Assembly: GCF_030269925.1 (NCBI RefSeq)
Contig: NC_085129.1
Coordinates: 20,327,501 to 20,391,500, forward strand
Direction: 5' to 3'
Length of the DNA: 64,000 nt
Origin: Bombyx mori
Taxonomy: Eukaryota > Arthropoda > Insecta > Lepidoptera > Bombycidae
Within the stretch, counting starts at the first letter, position 1. Every line of letters begins with the position of its first letter. A program made the position numbers and the translations under genes. The notes under the pieces were generated by a model, which worked only from the letters and a program-made list of their open reading frames with translations, ran no database searches and had not been told where the DNA came from. Below, piece by piece: positions 1 through 13,000 of this stretch.

Positions 1-736
1 GTTCGTCGGCGCCTCGACCACCAGCCCTCTCGGTCGGCAGACTGTCCGAAGCCCGCCTAGATGGCGCCGGTTAGAGTGGGTTACCCTACGGAATACCCCG
101 CTGGGCCAGAAGCAGCGTGGGTCGAGGATAGCCAGCCTTCCATCACCCGGATGCTCTTGCATAAAACGCGTGCAGAGCAGCTTGCACGTCGTCTTCTTAG
201 GTCCCCCTCGCCGGTCCGCAGACCGTCATGTGAGGGGGACCCGAAACACTTAGAGGGCCAGGGCTTGGGCGAGATCCGCCTCCCTGGCCCCCGCTCGACG
301 GCGGCGGGATTGTGCGTCTCTCACGCACCCCGCCGCCTCCTTCTGCGAGATGGTGCACTCGCAGAAGTCGAACATCGCCTTCTACGACTCATCCTCGCCG
401 AGCATCGATGCCACAACACTTGGCAACGACAAGTCGGTTCCTATTTTAGCGACGAGGACACGGCGCCACCCCTCCCATGCGGGGCAGGCGCCGAGCGTAT
501 GCTCTGCCGTGTCCAAGTCGCAACCACAATGGTGGCACTCTGTCGTCGGCTCGGCTGTGATCCGGTGCAGGAAGTCACCGAAATAACCATGCCCAGTGAG
601 CACCTGCGTGAGCCGGAAAGTGAGGCGTCCTCTGTCACGATTCACCCAATCCACAAGGACCGGGTGAATCGCCTCGACAGTCCTACGACCAGCTGAAGGA
701 TTAGCCAGCCGTCTGGACCATGACTCCAGCACGGAA
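1..736 (-). mobile_element. R1-clade LINE fragment, C-terminal part of ORF2
   Basis: Reading the minus strand from 732 to 382 gives the end of an R1-type reverse transcriptase polyprotein: a stretch ending in LTGHGYF, then the C-terminal zinc finger CHHCGCDLDTAEHTLGAC (C-x2-C...H-x4-C), then DLSLPSVVASMLGEDES. After a stop, the [13 protein letters not shown] tail remains readable. The same C-terminus recurs in four other places in this window. The element is 5'-truncated near 736, and its 3' part runs off the left edge, so its TSD cannot be checked. It is a dead fragment with stops and no RT core. Confidence 0.8.
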
Positions 737-2940
737 CGTTTTTTATGCTAACCAAATTTGTTCTAAAATAAAGCATTATTTGTGAAGGTGTTTTTATATA
801 GATGATATTAATCCCTATCCAAATAAATACGTTAATCATTACAATATTGAAACACCCATCAGCGTTTCAATATAGGCTTTGACAATTATAGATTTTTCTG
901 GATTTCTCCAGGATCACATCATCAGAGCTTGATGATTACAAGACCATTCAGGAAGTGTACCCTTTCGAACAAAAAAAAAGAAAAAAGAATTGTCAGGATC
1001 GGTTCAAGCATTCTCGGGGAATCGGTGACATACATAGATAAAAAAATATGGTCGAATTGATAACTTCCTCTTTTGAAGTGGGTTAAAAAACGTGATTCAG
1101 GTTCCTTATATAGCTCCTTAACATTCTACGAGTATTATTCAAAAATATTTTCACTTTCTACGTAAATGAAGAGGCGGGTACAATTTAGCGTTATGCCAAA
1201 GTAACTATTCCACGCGGACGAAGTCGCGGGCAAAAGCTAGTTTAATTAATAACTAGATGATGCTCGTTTTTTTTTTTTTTTGATAACGCCGTCTTGCTGT
1301 GTCTTTAAAGCGGTTAGTTGCCCTCAATTAAGAAAAATAGTATTATTATTCGCCAATAGATGTCGGGAAGAGTTGATTATTGAAAACACGAATAAAACAA
1401 CATTTTCTGAAAATAAATCGTAGCTAGATTGATTTATCGCCCCCGACTACTAAATTTCATGAAAATCGTTGGAGCCGTTTCCGAGATTCAGATTATATTT
1501 AAACAAGAATTCACCCTCAATTCAATCACTCTCACTTGAGTGATTCAAATTTTAAACTTATCAAGGGACCGCGTGACACCTACGGAACATTTATTTATTA
1601 TTATTATTAATTACAAACATCATTTATTGTGACTTCCTCTCTAAAATAACTTAATTATTAAATATTTAACGAATTTACAATAGTGTTTTACACACTGCGG
1701 AATAAAACTTTTTTATTTAAATAGTTCCGAAGAGATTTTGTCGGTAGCCTTTTTCCCGAAATATCTAAACAGAATGTCTAAATATGTTTTTATGACATAT
1801 TTTAAAGAGGTATTTATGATTAGTGTCATGATCAATAGATTCCGAATGTTAAATGGTGTCCGATTTTTCGGATGAGGGCTCCATAATAAATTTAAATATA
1901 TATAGATAATAGTTTTGGGGCATTGACTTTCTTAAGATCCTATAAAATATTATTATGTTTTAATTATTATTTTTGTATGTTTTAAGCATGATAAAATAAG
2001 AAATTTTATATTAGCAATCATATTAAATCGATATCAAAGTCAATAAATAATGTACAACCCAAAACAGACGGCCGAACTGACGTGACAATGACATTTGGTG
2101 CGCTAAACATGGCGGATTTTCGGCCTCATTAGACATTTACGTATATGTTTCATTTTATGTACGCACTGAAATACTGTTATACTGTTTTCCTGCGAGTTAA
2201 AGTGCTGAGTAAGAACGAGATAGATATATGTTTATGTGTGTGCCTTCAAAGTGGGTGCTATTTATATAAGCAATTGTACGTATAGAACAATATGTCGTGT
2301 CCCTACTATGTAGGTCTATGGTTTCGATTCGACCCGAGCGATGACACCTCGACTCTGCCGAAGCACACAGCCCGAAGTGAGCCGATGTTTCACGAGTAGT
2401 TGCCACTCCCATCCACTAGATCCACTAGCGCTTTCGCTTCGCACATAGTAATATCGTGGGGTGAAAGGCTATTTAATTTTAACGACAATTCGCTTAACAC
2501 GTGACATTTATCTTTGCGATTAAAGGTACGTTTTATTTGGTATCAGCATTCCGATGTTGTTAATTGAATTTCAAATAGCTGATGAAGTTTTGCTTGTTAT
2601 GATATTTTTTCCAAATTTAAATTTTCGATGGCTCTCCCTCTGTAATGTTGCAAAAATGCCGCTTAAAGCAAATAGCCTTTCACCTATCGAATATATTGTA
2701 CTTCATTTATTGGCCGGCGGGAATTGGACGTTTGCAGATGAGTCGTTTCGTGGGTGGCCGCTAGTGTTTGGCAGTCCCACACTCCCACGCGAAGCAGTGT
2801 CCCAACAAAGTCCCCGCGTGCCCCCTAGACGCGGGGGCCTCGTATGCGATCAACTTCTGACCCAAAAATAACTTTAATACGCCATAACACCAATCACATT
2901 AATGGTTTAAAAAAAAGTGGGTTTTACCAAATTGAACACA
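737..2940. other. AT-rich non-coding flank upstream of FAR A
   Basis: No host gene is recognised in these 2.2 kb. The stretch holds T-rich runs (about 1269) and scraps of moth repeats. A GTACGT preceded by AAAG near 2522-2531 could be the donor of an untranslated first exon for FAR A, but nothing in the sequence proves it. Confidence 0.4.
990..1240 (+). repeat. Dispersed moth repeat ending in CTAG before T
   Basis: The right part reads ACGCGGACGAAGTCGCGGG followed by CAAAAGCTAG, a 3' end I recognise as common in moth genomes. The terminal CTAG before a T fits a Helitron-like 3' end, but a LINE (RTE-type) tail is also possible. The left boundary is approximate. It contains no coding sequence. 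Confidence 0.35.
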
Positions 2941-3175
2941 TTAAATTCGACATTCGATGAATGTGACTAGGAGATGTATGGAAATGGTAGAGCAAGGTAG
3001 AGGGAGAAGTGGTCGACCGAAGAAGACATGGATGGAGTGTGTGAATGACGATAAGAGAGAGAGAGGAGTGAGTGTTGAGATGATGGCTGATAGAGGAGAA
3101 AGGGAAGACAAACATTCGCTGTGCCGACCCCACATAGCGGGATAAGGTGCAGACAAAGTAGAAGAAATTGGACAT
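2941..3175 (+). mobile_element. LINE ORF2 C-terminal remnant (RTE-like)
   Basis: The plus frame from 2957 to 3145 reads GRPKKTWMECVNDDKRERGV then MMADRGEREDKHSLCRPHIAG and a stop. This is the typical end of an RTE-like moth LINE polyprotein (a GRPxxxW...VxxDxxxxG pattern followed by a short basic tail). Only the last 60 or so residues survive, so it is a 5'-truncated insertion. Clade assignment is from memory of the motif and is tentative. Confidence 0.5.
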
Positions 3176-3294
3176 TAAATTATTAAATTGATTTTAATTA
3201 AAAACCTAAGTAAATGATACTTAAGTACACCGCACGGACTGAGGGCAGTTTTAAAAAGGTCGCCATCAACATTAACCTTTGTTGAATATATTTG

Positions 3295-3495
3295 TATATA
3301 ATAATGCCCACGGAGTCTTTCGCTGGATCTTCTCATTGGGTCGCGATTCCGATCCGGTGGTGGTTTCGGCGAAGCACTGCTCTTGCTATGGGCTAGTGTT
3401 AGCAAATTCTGTCGAGTTGAACCCGAGACCTCAGCTACCCGTCCGATCGTACCTGAATAGTCCCTTATGCTACCAGCGAATAGGTATGGGAAAAA
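3295..3495 (+). mobile_element. J2-type LINE 3' end
   Basis: About 200 bp match the 3' terminal region of the J2 LINE seen in full at 56600-57040: the CTGGATCTTCTCA block, GGTCGCGATTCCGATCCGGT, the GCGAAGCACTGCTCTTGCTA block and a terminal ATAGGTATGGG. The same tail recurs at 6934, 7967, 10525, 12955, 28718, 29757, 32056, 43890, 45731, 60322 and 62377. This is a non-coding 5'-truncated insertion. Confidence 0.55.
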
Positions 3496-3702
3496 TTATA
3501 ATAATTTAAACAATCATTTTTATTTTTGATCTATTAACTACCTCAAAGCGTTAAGTCTAAGGCTTTCTCTACCAGTTAGGTAGGTAGGGCAAAATGTAGT
3601 GCAAAAGAAATATTTTTTTTAAGCATTATTATTTATTTTGACGTCAATTTTGCATTAAACGGATGTACAACAATGTCTTGGTAAATCATAAATAAATTCG
3701 AA

Positions 3703-3990
3703 GTCGTCGTGGCCTAAAGGATAAGACGTCCGGTGTATTCGTGTTGAGCGTTGCACTGGCGTTCGAATCCCGCGGGTAAGGGGAACTACCCTTCAATATG
3801 CTATAGCTACTAGCCCAGATGAGCCATGGGGCGGTGGGGATCTCTTACATATTCAATAGAAAACTTGCGGTCAGGGGTATTCTAGACAGGTGAGTTGGGG
3901 CGTCTCAAGGGACCGCTAATGACCTCGAATGAGGACTGGCAGATTAGCTTGTGCAAAGAACAAAACTGGCATTTTAAAATATAAATTCCT
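3703..3990 (+). mobile_element. SINE with a Bm1-like tRNA head but a different body
   Basis: Positions 3703-3790 carry the tRNA-derived head of the Bm1 SINE, with an A box-like TGGCCTAAAGG and a B box-like GTTCGAATCCC. After about 3785 the sequence no longer follows Bm1 as seen at 57121-57558. Either this is another SINE using the same head, or a chimaera of a Bm1 head and unrelated DNA. It ends just before the acceptor of FAR A exon 1. Confidence 0.45.
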
Positions 3991-4002
3991 ATTACTTTCA
4001 GA

Positions 4003-7000
4003 ATGGACAGCGCTTTAGCGTTGGAGATCGAGCAGGTCTCGCGTCAGAAGGCGCTGGAGGAGGAAGCGCTCCGCGGCGAGTCGGCTGTGCGGCAGTTCTA
4101 CGCGGGAACCACAGCGCTGATCACTGGAGGCACGGGCTTCATCGGGAAACAACTCATAGAGAAGCTTCTAAGGTGATCGGTGGTGCCACAAACAACTTAC
4201 ATCTCAAATCAGATTCGTAAAGTTGATATTCCGTTGACAAATAGTTTGTAATACTGAGAGTACAGGCAAGACACTGAGAGCTCTTTCCAAGCTTTAAAAA
4301 GGGCATATGATAGCGTTGAGGGAATACCACGGGGCATTGATTCTGGAGTGGGATGGTACGTGGCAGAAACGGTCTCTGGAAGTGTACTGCCTATAGCCCC
4401 AATGTAATAGCGGCAATGTCTCGTGATGGCGGGTCTCAGACGTGTCGCGGGTTCCCTGAATATTGTAAATCCCGCGAACCATCGTTCACTTCAGTGCCTT
4501 TCTCGCTTCGGCACGAGTTTCTGTTCTGATTCTCGATGAAGCCAGCACTTCAATTAAAGCATTTAGTGTTCGGTGCCACTGAGTACTTGTACGCGTCTCG
4601 TGTGCTCTAAGGCCGAAGCAAGGTAATGGAAACAACCGGATATGTTTTTACGAACACAAAAGTCTTTCAGTCCACAGATTTCTAGTTTTTTTGTTTCTGT
4701 ATTCGATCTATCGATTTGATTTCGATTTTTTATTATTTATTGCTTAGTTGGATGGACGAGCTCAGAATCCACCTGATGTTAAGTGGTTACTGGAGCCCAT
4801 AGACATCTACGACTTAAATGCGCTACCCGCCACTGCTTCACGGCAGAAATATGCAGGGTGGTGGTACCTACCAGTAAATATGCAAATTATAATTTTGTGG
4901 GTTTGATTTTTAGTACACGATGTTATTCGTTCACAGTGGAAGTCAATCATGAACATTTGTTGAGTACGTATTTCATTAGGAAAATTGGTACCCGCCTGAG
5001 ATTCGAACACCGGTGCCTCGCTACCACAGATCATAGAAACAAGTTGTGTTTCTATGATCTGTGATCGCTACATACGAATGCACCGGACGTCTTATCCTTT
5101 AGGCCACGACGACTTATTCGATATCGACGATTCGCGCTCTAAGGGCTATGGACCGACCCGATATCCAGCGCGAATAGCAAAAATCTCTGTAGAGTTTCTC
5201 AAGATCTCTTCAAAGATTCATCAGATCTAATTCTTCCACTGTCAGCCCCTTCAAAAACCAGCTCAACGCGTTGCCTGTTTCAGATCGTGCGATGTTAAGC
5301 GGATTTACATATTGATACGATCGAAAAAGGGACTGTCTATGGAAGAAAGGCTCCAGTTACAATTTAAAGATCCTGTTAGTACGTTTTTTTAATGAACCAT
5401 TATTTTTGTTACAGCGCCATCTATAGTGTATTTTAAAAACTGAACACTTGAAAGCTGTCAATGGCACACCTTTACCAAACTAGATGTCGTTGTAACACAT
5501 TAACCCACAATCAGGATTAAACTAAGACAAAATTCTATAATCTCAATACTTATTTTAATATATTAGCTGGTAGTGTGCGCTCTCATTACCAAACAGGTCG
5601 TTGTCCGTGGTTATTCACGGAAATAGCTCTGTCTCTGCAATCTTCAAGTATATTTAGAATGATTAAACAAAAAATATTATTAAAATCTATAATAATGCAA
5701 GGGAGCAAAGGGGAATCCCCACTCTCCATAGTGTGCTGGGTCCAAGATGGACATCAAATATTACTATAAAAATGGACTGATTCAAATTCTTAAATGTATT
5801 GGACATCTAAAAAATATATTGAAATTGACGCCACTATTATAAAAAATATAATAAAAATAAAAATTCGTTTTGAGGTTAATTTTCTATTTAAAATAAGTGT
5901 CGGATTGTGAGATACTTCAAGAACTTTTCTTTTCTTAAGGTTTAAGATTTCCTAATGTATTTTTATCCTATTCCTATTAGGATATAAAAACACACATACT
6001 TTTTCTATATTTTCTTCATCTTCATACACAATTAGCAAATCATCTAAAAATAGCACAGGAGAGCATATACACGGTTTTAAATCTCGGTCAGGTTAAAACC
6101 ACAATTCACACAATGGTTTTCAGTCGTAGTATGAAACGTTATTGTTTAAAGTAAAATAAATCGAAGAAAAATCAAAACACATGCATTTTGAACGCAAGCA
6201 CAAGCAGCAAGCGAAGTGTCACTCAGTCAGATTAAATTCAGTGTCTTTGTCAGTGTAAAGAAAAATAATTACATGAAATTCACGAATTACATTCAATTCA
6301 TGAATCTTATTAAAATCTACACGCATCGATCGGATGGAAATAGATTATATTATTATAGTACTGCAAGAGAGCGACGTTGGCATCACGTCCGTACCAAATA
6401 TTATGGTAATACTAATACGTACTGGTAATACGAGTACTGGACTGTCATTCATTAGTCCTAAAGTGAGGTTATATTATGTGTATTATCTATGGGTTAAATC
6501 GCTTAATGTCACTTTTAAATTCCCATTCAAACTCAACTTACTCAACTGACATTAGCAACCCGATAGTGTTGTCAGCCACCATTTTACAATACGCCCAAGT
6601 TCAGTTTTTACGTTCCACGGCAGCTAAACGTATATAATTTTTGCGCTTCGACTTATTTAATCTGGATTAAAATGGAATACTTTTAATTCTCTTAATTTTT
6701 CCAGCATTACGCCAATTATCTAACCCTGCCCAGCATTAGGACGGCGACTCCAACGATACAGTTTGCTTTCCATTCCTTCGTAGTAGCAATATCTGTTCAC
6801 TTCTTTTCCCGCGCAATTCGATGTTTGATGGATAAGACAGTAAATGTAATACTAGAATTCTTTCTCGTGTCTTAAGGTGGGTGGCGGTAAATACCATATC
6901 ATCGCGACTCTGGGCTTTTGTATCAAACTAACTGGCCATCGTTCTCGTTGAACCCGTCGCTTGCGACGAAGGGCTCGACGAGTAAATAAACCCACAGACA

Positions 7001-10000
7001 CAGCCCACTGAGTTTCTCGCTAGATCTTCTCAGTGGGTTGCGTTTCTGATCCGGTGGTAGATTCTGCGAAGCACGACACTTGCTAGGGTTTGTGTTAGCA
7101 ACGTCGTCAGGTTTGAGTCCCGTGAGCTCACCTAATAGATAAGGTAACGCTGAAATAGCCTCTCAAGACTATCAGCTTAGGTAAGAAAAAAAAAAAATCA
7201 AGCGTTGCATGGATGCCCATTTTCCCAGATATATAAATAAAATAAACCAAGAACGCTCCTATCGAATTAGTTCTATAAATATAAGGCCATTTTTTATTAC
7301 CTACACTATACATTTCCTTCTTCTTGGAAGGGCTCTTGAGCATTTATTTATTGTTTAAGGTATACGACAATTTACGGTCTCAACAACCAGATTTCGCTCG
7401 GAAAGTGATACCGGTCGAAGGCGACATCTCAGAACTAGGCGTCGGCCTGAACAACGAAGACAGAATGAAGCTTGCGCAAGAGGTATTTTGAATTGGCTTA
7501 AACTTCCAAAGCTACATTACACACACTATTAATTAACGGATTCTTACTACAATTTTCGCTTAAGTACGGTATAAAAAGAACACTTTTAAAATTTCTTAAA
7601 ATTATTCATTGTATTTTCATTGCACTGTCGATTGCACAGTGTACCTATAGTAATAATTGAGATGGCATCTGTCATGTACTTATTGTCTATTTGTCAATGC
7701 GTTTATTGATGATCACTTTGTTGGTGCAACATAAATAAATAAATAAATAAACGTACTAGTTTTTACATTAGTCGGGGCTAGTGATGAAGTTCCAGTGGTA
7801 ACAGCAAAAAACCGAATTAGAAAGTGGGTAGACAGATTTTTCTGCTAAACATCTTAAAGTCAACCTACCCTTGAAGCTTGGCGCTCGCAACACTTCTCCT
7901 CCTGATCCAGACTTGGTGCCTTTAAAGCACACTTACTCCACGTGCAACTAAGCCCACATACTCTCAAGCACCGGTCACCGTCTTTGTCGAATTCGTCGAT
8001 CACGACGAAGAATTCGTCGAGCGAACTGACCTATAGACACAGTCTGACACAGCCCACTAAGTTTTTCGCCGGATATTCTCAGTAGGTCGCGTTTCCGACC
8101 CGGTGGTAGATTCTGCGAAGCACTGCTCTTGCTAGGGCCAGTGTTAGCAACGTTCACCGAGCCCCGTGAGGTCACCTACTCGCCCGGTGAATCTAGTATG
8201 ACCATCGAGGTTACCAGAATAGGTAGGAAAAAAAAGTTAAATCAACTACAAAGATGAATTTTAATTGTGCGTTATAGGCGAATGTGATATTCCACGTGGC
8301 CGCCACGACCAAGTTCGAAGAGCCACTAAAGAAGGCCACATTCATTAACGTCAGAGGAACCAGGGAGATCCTTGAATTGGCCAAATGCTGCAAAAATCTA
8401 AGGTGTTTTTTCTTCTTCTTTCTGATTAACGAATCTGGCCTCGTAAATTAAGGCTTACTTTGCTTCTGTTCTCAAACAAAAGTTTGTATCGAATGTAATT
8501 TCCAAATTTTGTGATTTGATGGGTGAAAAGCTCACGATCCATCTGGTGTTAAGTGGTTACACCTCAACTTTTGTGGCTTTTGATTTTTGCTACACTATGT
8601 TACTCCTTTAACGCGGACGCCATTCTTGAATGTCTATTAATTGCATAGATTGGTGGACGAGCTCAAAGCCCAACTGGGGTTAAGTGGTTACCGGAGCCCA
8701 TAGACATCTACAACGTAAATGCCGCTACCTACCTTGAGATATGAGTTCTAAGGTCTCAGTGTAGCTACAACGGCTACCCTACGTATTATAAAATCGGTTC
8801 GAGGTTGCAGGATTCCACCGGGCGTCTTATTCTTTAAGCCACGACGTCTTTGAAATCGAGGCACACTAAATATCTGTTTCATTTTTCTTCTAGATCCTTC
8901 GTACACGTGTCAACTGCGTTCTTCAATGCAACAAAGAGCAGAATAAATCACACCATCGAGGAGAAATTCTATGAAAGCCCTGTCCCTCCGGAAGTCATGA
9001 TACAACTCGCGGAGACAGTTGAAGAATGCAGACTCAACGCGATCACTGCTGAGTGAGTAGACGAGCCGAAGTGAGCACATGCAGTGGTCACTTGGGTGGA
9101 TGAGAGCTCTGGGACCGAGGGTCGTGAGGGCACGTCCAGGCAGCAGTAGTTTGAAATTGGTCATGTGTAATGAATTCGTGTTTTCAGTTTGATAAGGGAC
9201 TGGCCCAACACGTACTGCTTCACGAAGGCCATAGCGGAGGATGTCGTGCGTACAATGGGCAAGGCTTTACCTGTGGCCATAGTGAGGCCACCCGTAGGCA
9301 AGTATTCAAGGGCTCTTCTTTCCGAAATAGCTAAAGTCGAGACATATAAATATGTAGTAACTGGCCACATGTATAGTTTAACACCGGACCTCTTATGTGA
9401 CGATCGAAGCAATCCATTATATTTTCCGTTTTCAGTTGTCTGCACGCTCAATGAACCCACACCTGGATGGGTGGATATGAGCTCGGTGATTGGTCCCAGC
9501 GGGGTAAGTTGTGACTGCCTAAAATAGCTGTTACAGGCTGATGCGGATGGACGATTGACATCTCTTCTCTATCTCCGACGTGGCTAAACTTGGAAACTAT
9601 TTCGTCATCATCATTAAAAGCGTCTTCCAAAGCACGCCACGCGAACTATACTGCGTGTATCATTACTTTACATTGTTACTAGGCGTCCTACATCATGGCA
9701 CTATTTACGGGTCCACGGTCTCCTCTCCGGAATTCTTCTACCCTAACGGTCAAGTCTTATTGTAATTTCAATGATTTTTTAAAAAATATGAAATACGATA
9801 TTATGAAATGAAATGAAGTTGATTGATATGAAACGTGGCATGAAATGAAATGAAATGAAAGGAGATGATGATTTTCCTACATTTGTACACTTTCACAGAT
9901 ACTATACAGTTAATAAACCACCGTTATTACACATTTAAACCTAAAGAAACACTAAATAGACAAAATAAGACAAATCACGCAACTTCACTCCTCGCGTTCC

Positions 10001-13000
10001 CGCCAAAAAGTCTCCACAGTTAATGCAGCGTTTTTTTTTCTCAGATTATTTTAGGCGTAGGCCTTGGCGTGACGCATGTGGTTTTAATAGGTGAAATAAT
10101 GATAGCGATAGCTCCTGTGGACTACGTCAACAACACTGTATTGGCGACAGCGTGGGAAACCGACAAACGTTTTAAAAATAATGAAAAAGAGTCTAAGATT
10201 TACAATATAAGCAACTCCAGATGCACACTTGAGAAAAGTAGGTTTACACATATTTTTTTATTTCGTGACTCAAATCATCAATCGAACTTTTGTTTGCTAT
10301 CCTGAAAATTACGGACTAAATCGGAAATTTCGAGACTGCGATCTGTCCTCTTGCAATAAAATGACATTTAATAATTTCATATTGTTTCTAAAATATAAGT
10401 AGCTTAAGTTACTCCTTATTACATAAGCTATCTGCCAGTAAAAGTCCCGTCAAACTCAGTCCAGCCGTTCCAAAGATTAGCCTGAACAAACCGACAAAAA
10501 TTGTAAAAAATGTTATTGCCGATCACACATTAGCCAGTTACCGTCGACGCCCTAGACACGTCCTTACGGATCTATCAGATTCAATAACTCTTGCATTAGA
10601 CGCCTTCAGCTCTAACACTAGGAGCAGGCCTAGGGATCCCGGTAACCGTACCGACGAACTCGGCAAAGAGTTCGACGTGCAACCTAACCCATGCATCAGC
10701 CCGCTGAGTTTCTCGCCGGATCTTCTCAGCAGGTCCCGGTTCCGATCCGGTAGTAGATTCATTCGCGAAGCAGCTGCTCTTGAGTTGTTAGGTTTCCTTT
10801 GAAGGCGCCAAGGCAGCTGTTAGTAAATTCCACCTCTCCTGGCTGAGCCTTTGCTTGCCCACCTGTTCTGGTGAAACCGGAAAGGCCACCGGGCCATCAG
10901 TAATCCCTCCTTCTTTAAAAATATATAAGAGATAGATATAGAGGAATACGTTAAGTGATATCCGAGTTGTACCATGGACGGAAGATGGATGGGATCTTTC
11001 TAACTAAAGCCGCCTCTGACTGACATTTTGCAGTCGTCGTGGCCTAAAGGATAAAAGGTCCGATGCATTCGTATCTAACGATGCACCGGTGTTCGAATCC
11101 CGCTGGCAGGTATCAATTTTTGTAATGAAATACGTACTTAACAAATGTTCACGATTGACTTCCCCGTAATAAAAATAAAAATTACATTGTGTGTCCGCAC
11201 GGGTAGGTACCACCACCCTGCCTATTTCTGCCGTGAAGCAGTAATGCGTTTTGGTCTCAAGGGTGGCGCAGGCGTTGTACTGTAAAAAACTGAAACCATA
11301 GAACTCATATCAGGTGGGTGGCGGCATTTATGCTCCGGTAACCACACCAGGTGGGCCGTGAGCTCGTCCACCCAGCAAAGCAATAAATAAATAAAACAAT
11401 AAAGCTATCTTTTTTTAGATCTTTTGTGCGATGTCCTGAAAAATCCTAACACAAAACAGTACGCTACGCCGAAAGCCGTTTGGTACTGTTATGGTTTTGA
11501 GACCGGAAGCGATGTTGTATTCTGGTTGTTAACATGGCTGCTGCATTACATACCTGCGTATGTAGCCGACTTCGTGTTTAATGTGACCTCCATGAAGCGT
11601 CCTGAGGGCATAAAGTCGTATGTATTAACTTGTATAGGCATAAAACACTAAAAGTTAAATGCTGGGTTAAACTCACCAAAGAATAGAACAAACAAAAGTT
11701 TTGATATTGGATAAGAAAGTGTCATTTTTATTAGGTTCAAATGCGTTCGCCGGGGCGCCACCCTGGGACCTGGAGGCGGAGGCGCTCGCTGCCGATTACA
11801 AGTGGCGTAGCGACCTCCGCTCTAGGGAGGAAGGGCGCCCCGGCGAAGGAGTAGTTCGAGCGCGGAGGCTCCAATCTCGGCGGTCCGTGCTGGAGGCGTG
11901 GTCTCGCCGCTTGGCGGACCCGTCGGCCGGCCTCCGTACCGTCGAGGCGGTCCGCCCGGTTCTCGCGGACTGGGTGGGCCGCGACCGCAGATGCCTCACC
12001 TCCCGGCTGACGCAGATGCTTACCGGCCACGGATGTTTCGGCCGGTACTTGCACAAGATAGCCGGAAGGGAACCGACGGCGCAATGCCACCACTGCGCTG
12101 ACCGCGACGAGGATGACACAGCGGAACACACACTGGCGCGTTGCTCTGGATTCGATGAGCAACGCGCCGCCCTCGTCGCGGTCATAGGAGAGGACCTCTC
12201 GCTGCCGCGCGTCGTGGCTACGATGCTCGGCAGCGACGCGTCCTGGAAGGCGATGCTCGACTTCTGCGAGTCCACCATCTCGCAGAAGGAGGCGGCGGAG
12301 CGAGAGAGGGAGAGCTCTTCCCTTTCCGCACCGATCCGTCGCCGTCGAGCCGGGGGCCGGAGGCGGGAATACGCCCGTACGTCCCGGCCCCTGTAGGTGG
12401 CGGCCTCCCCCCGGTGAAGGTCAAGGGGCGACCTGAGGGGGTGAGGCCGCGCGGCGCTACCAGCACTCTAGCGCGCTGCCGTGCAGTGAATAGAGCGACC
12501 GGTCGACGGTGTATCGCGTCCCGACCCGGCAGGCTGGTTCTGGTCCAGCGGGGCATTCCGGGACACCAGCGGCACCGTCTGGGCGGCCCGACGGGCTGCC
12601 GTACCGAGACGGCCGACGTTTCAGAGCCTTCGATTCGCCTCGAAGGCTCCGTCGGCTGGGCGTCCTTGGGGTGAGCCGCGCCGTCTGGTTGTAGTGTTGA
12701 CCGCGGTAGCCCCCCTACCTCATCCGGGTTCTGACCTCGGAGGGGATCGGAATTCGGGTGTAAGAGTGCAGGGGAGTCGTTTAGTGGGTGGACCCTAAAA
12801 TCCTTGGGCCCGCGGTCTGCTCACAACACTATGCAGATCGTTGAGTCTCACATACCCGGCGCCCCCATTTTGCGCGAGGACCTCGTAGTAGGAGGTGCGG
12901 CCCTCTACCCCAAAAAAAAAAAAAAAGAAGGTTCAAATGCGTTGTCTCCGCGCGCTATGCTGGAAATTGTTTATCTAATATTATTGATCTAATATTATCT

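Noticed and set aside
2554..2871. 105-aa plus-strand open frame upstream of FAR A
   Set aside because: It has no recognisable domain and no paralogue in the window to compare with. Its second half is GC-rich and its first half AT-rich, which suggests chance joining of repeat scraps.
9189..9527. A single 112-aa exon reading through intron 6 of FAR A
   Set aside because: The extra 46 residues are absent from FAR proteins, the GC-AG borders are good, and the matching introns of B and C are not multiples of three.
9800..9870. Possible CRISPR-like or regulatory tandem array of GAAATGAAAT units
   Set aside because: It is a degenerate pentamer microsatellite in a dispersed repeat in a eukaryotic intron, with no spacers.
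11737..12278. Overlapping antisense open frames of 141 and 160 aa opposite the R1-clade ORF in intron 9 of FAR A
   Set aside because: They are by-products of GC-rich sequence; the plus-strand frame has recognisable R1 C-terminus and zinc-finger residues and these do not.
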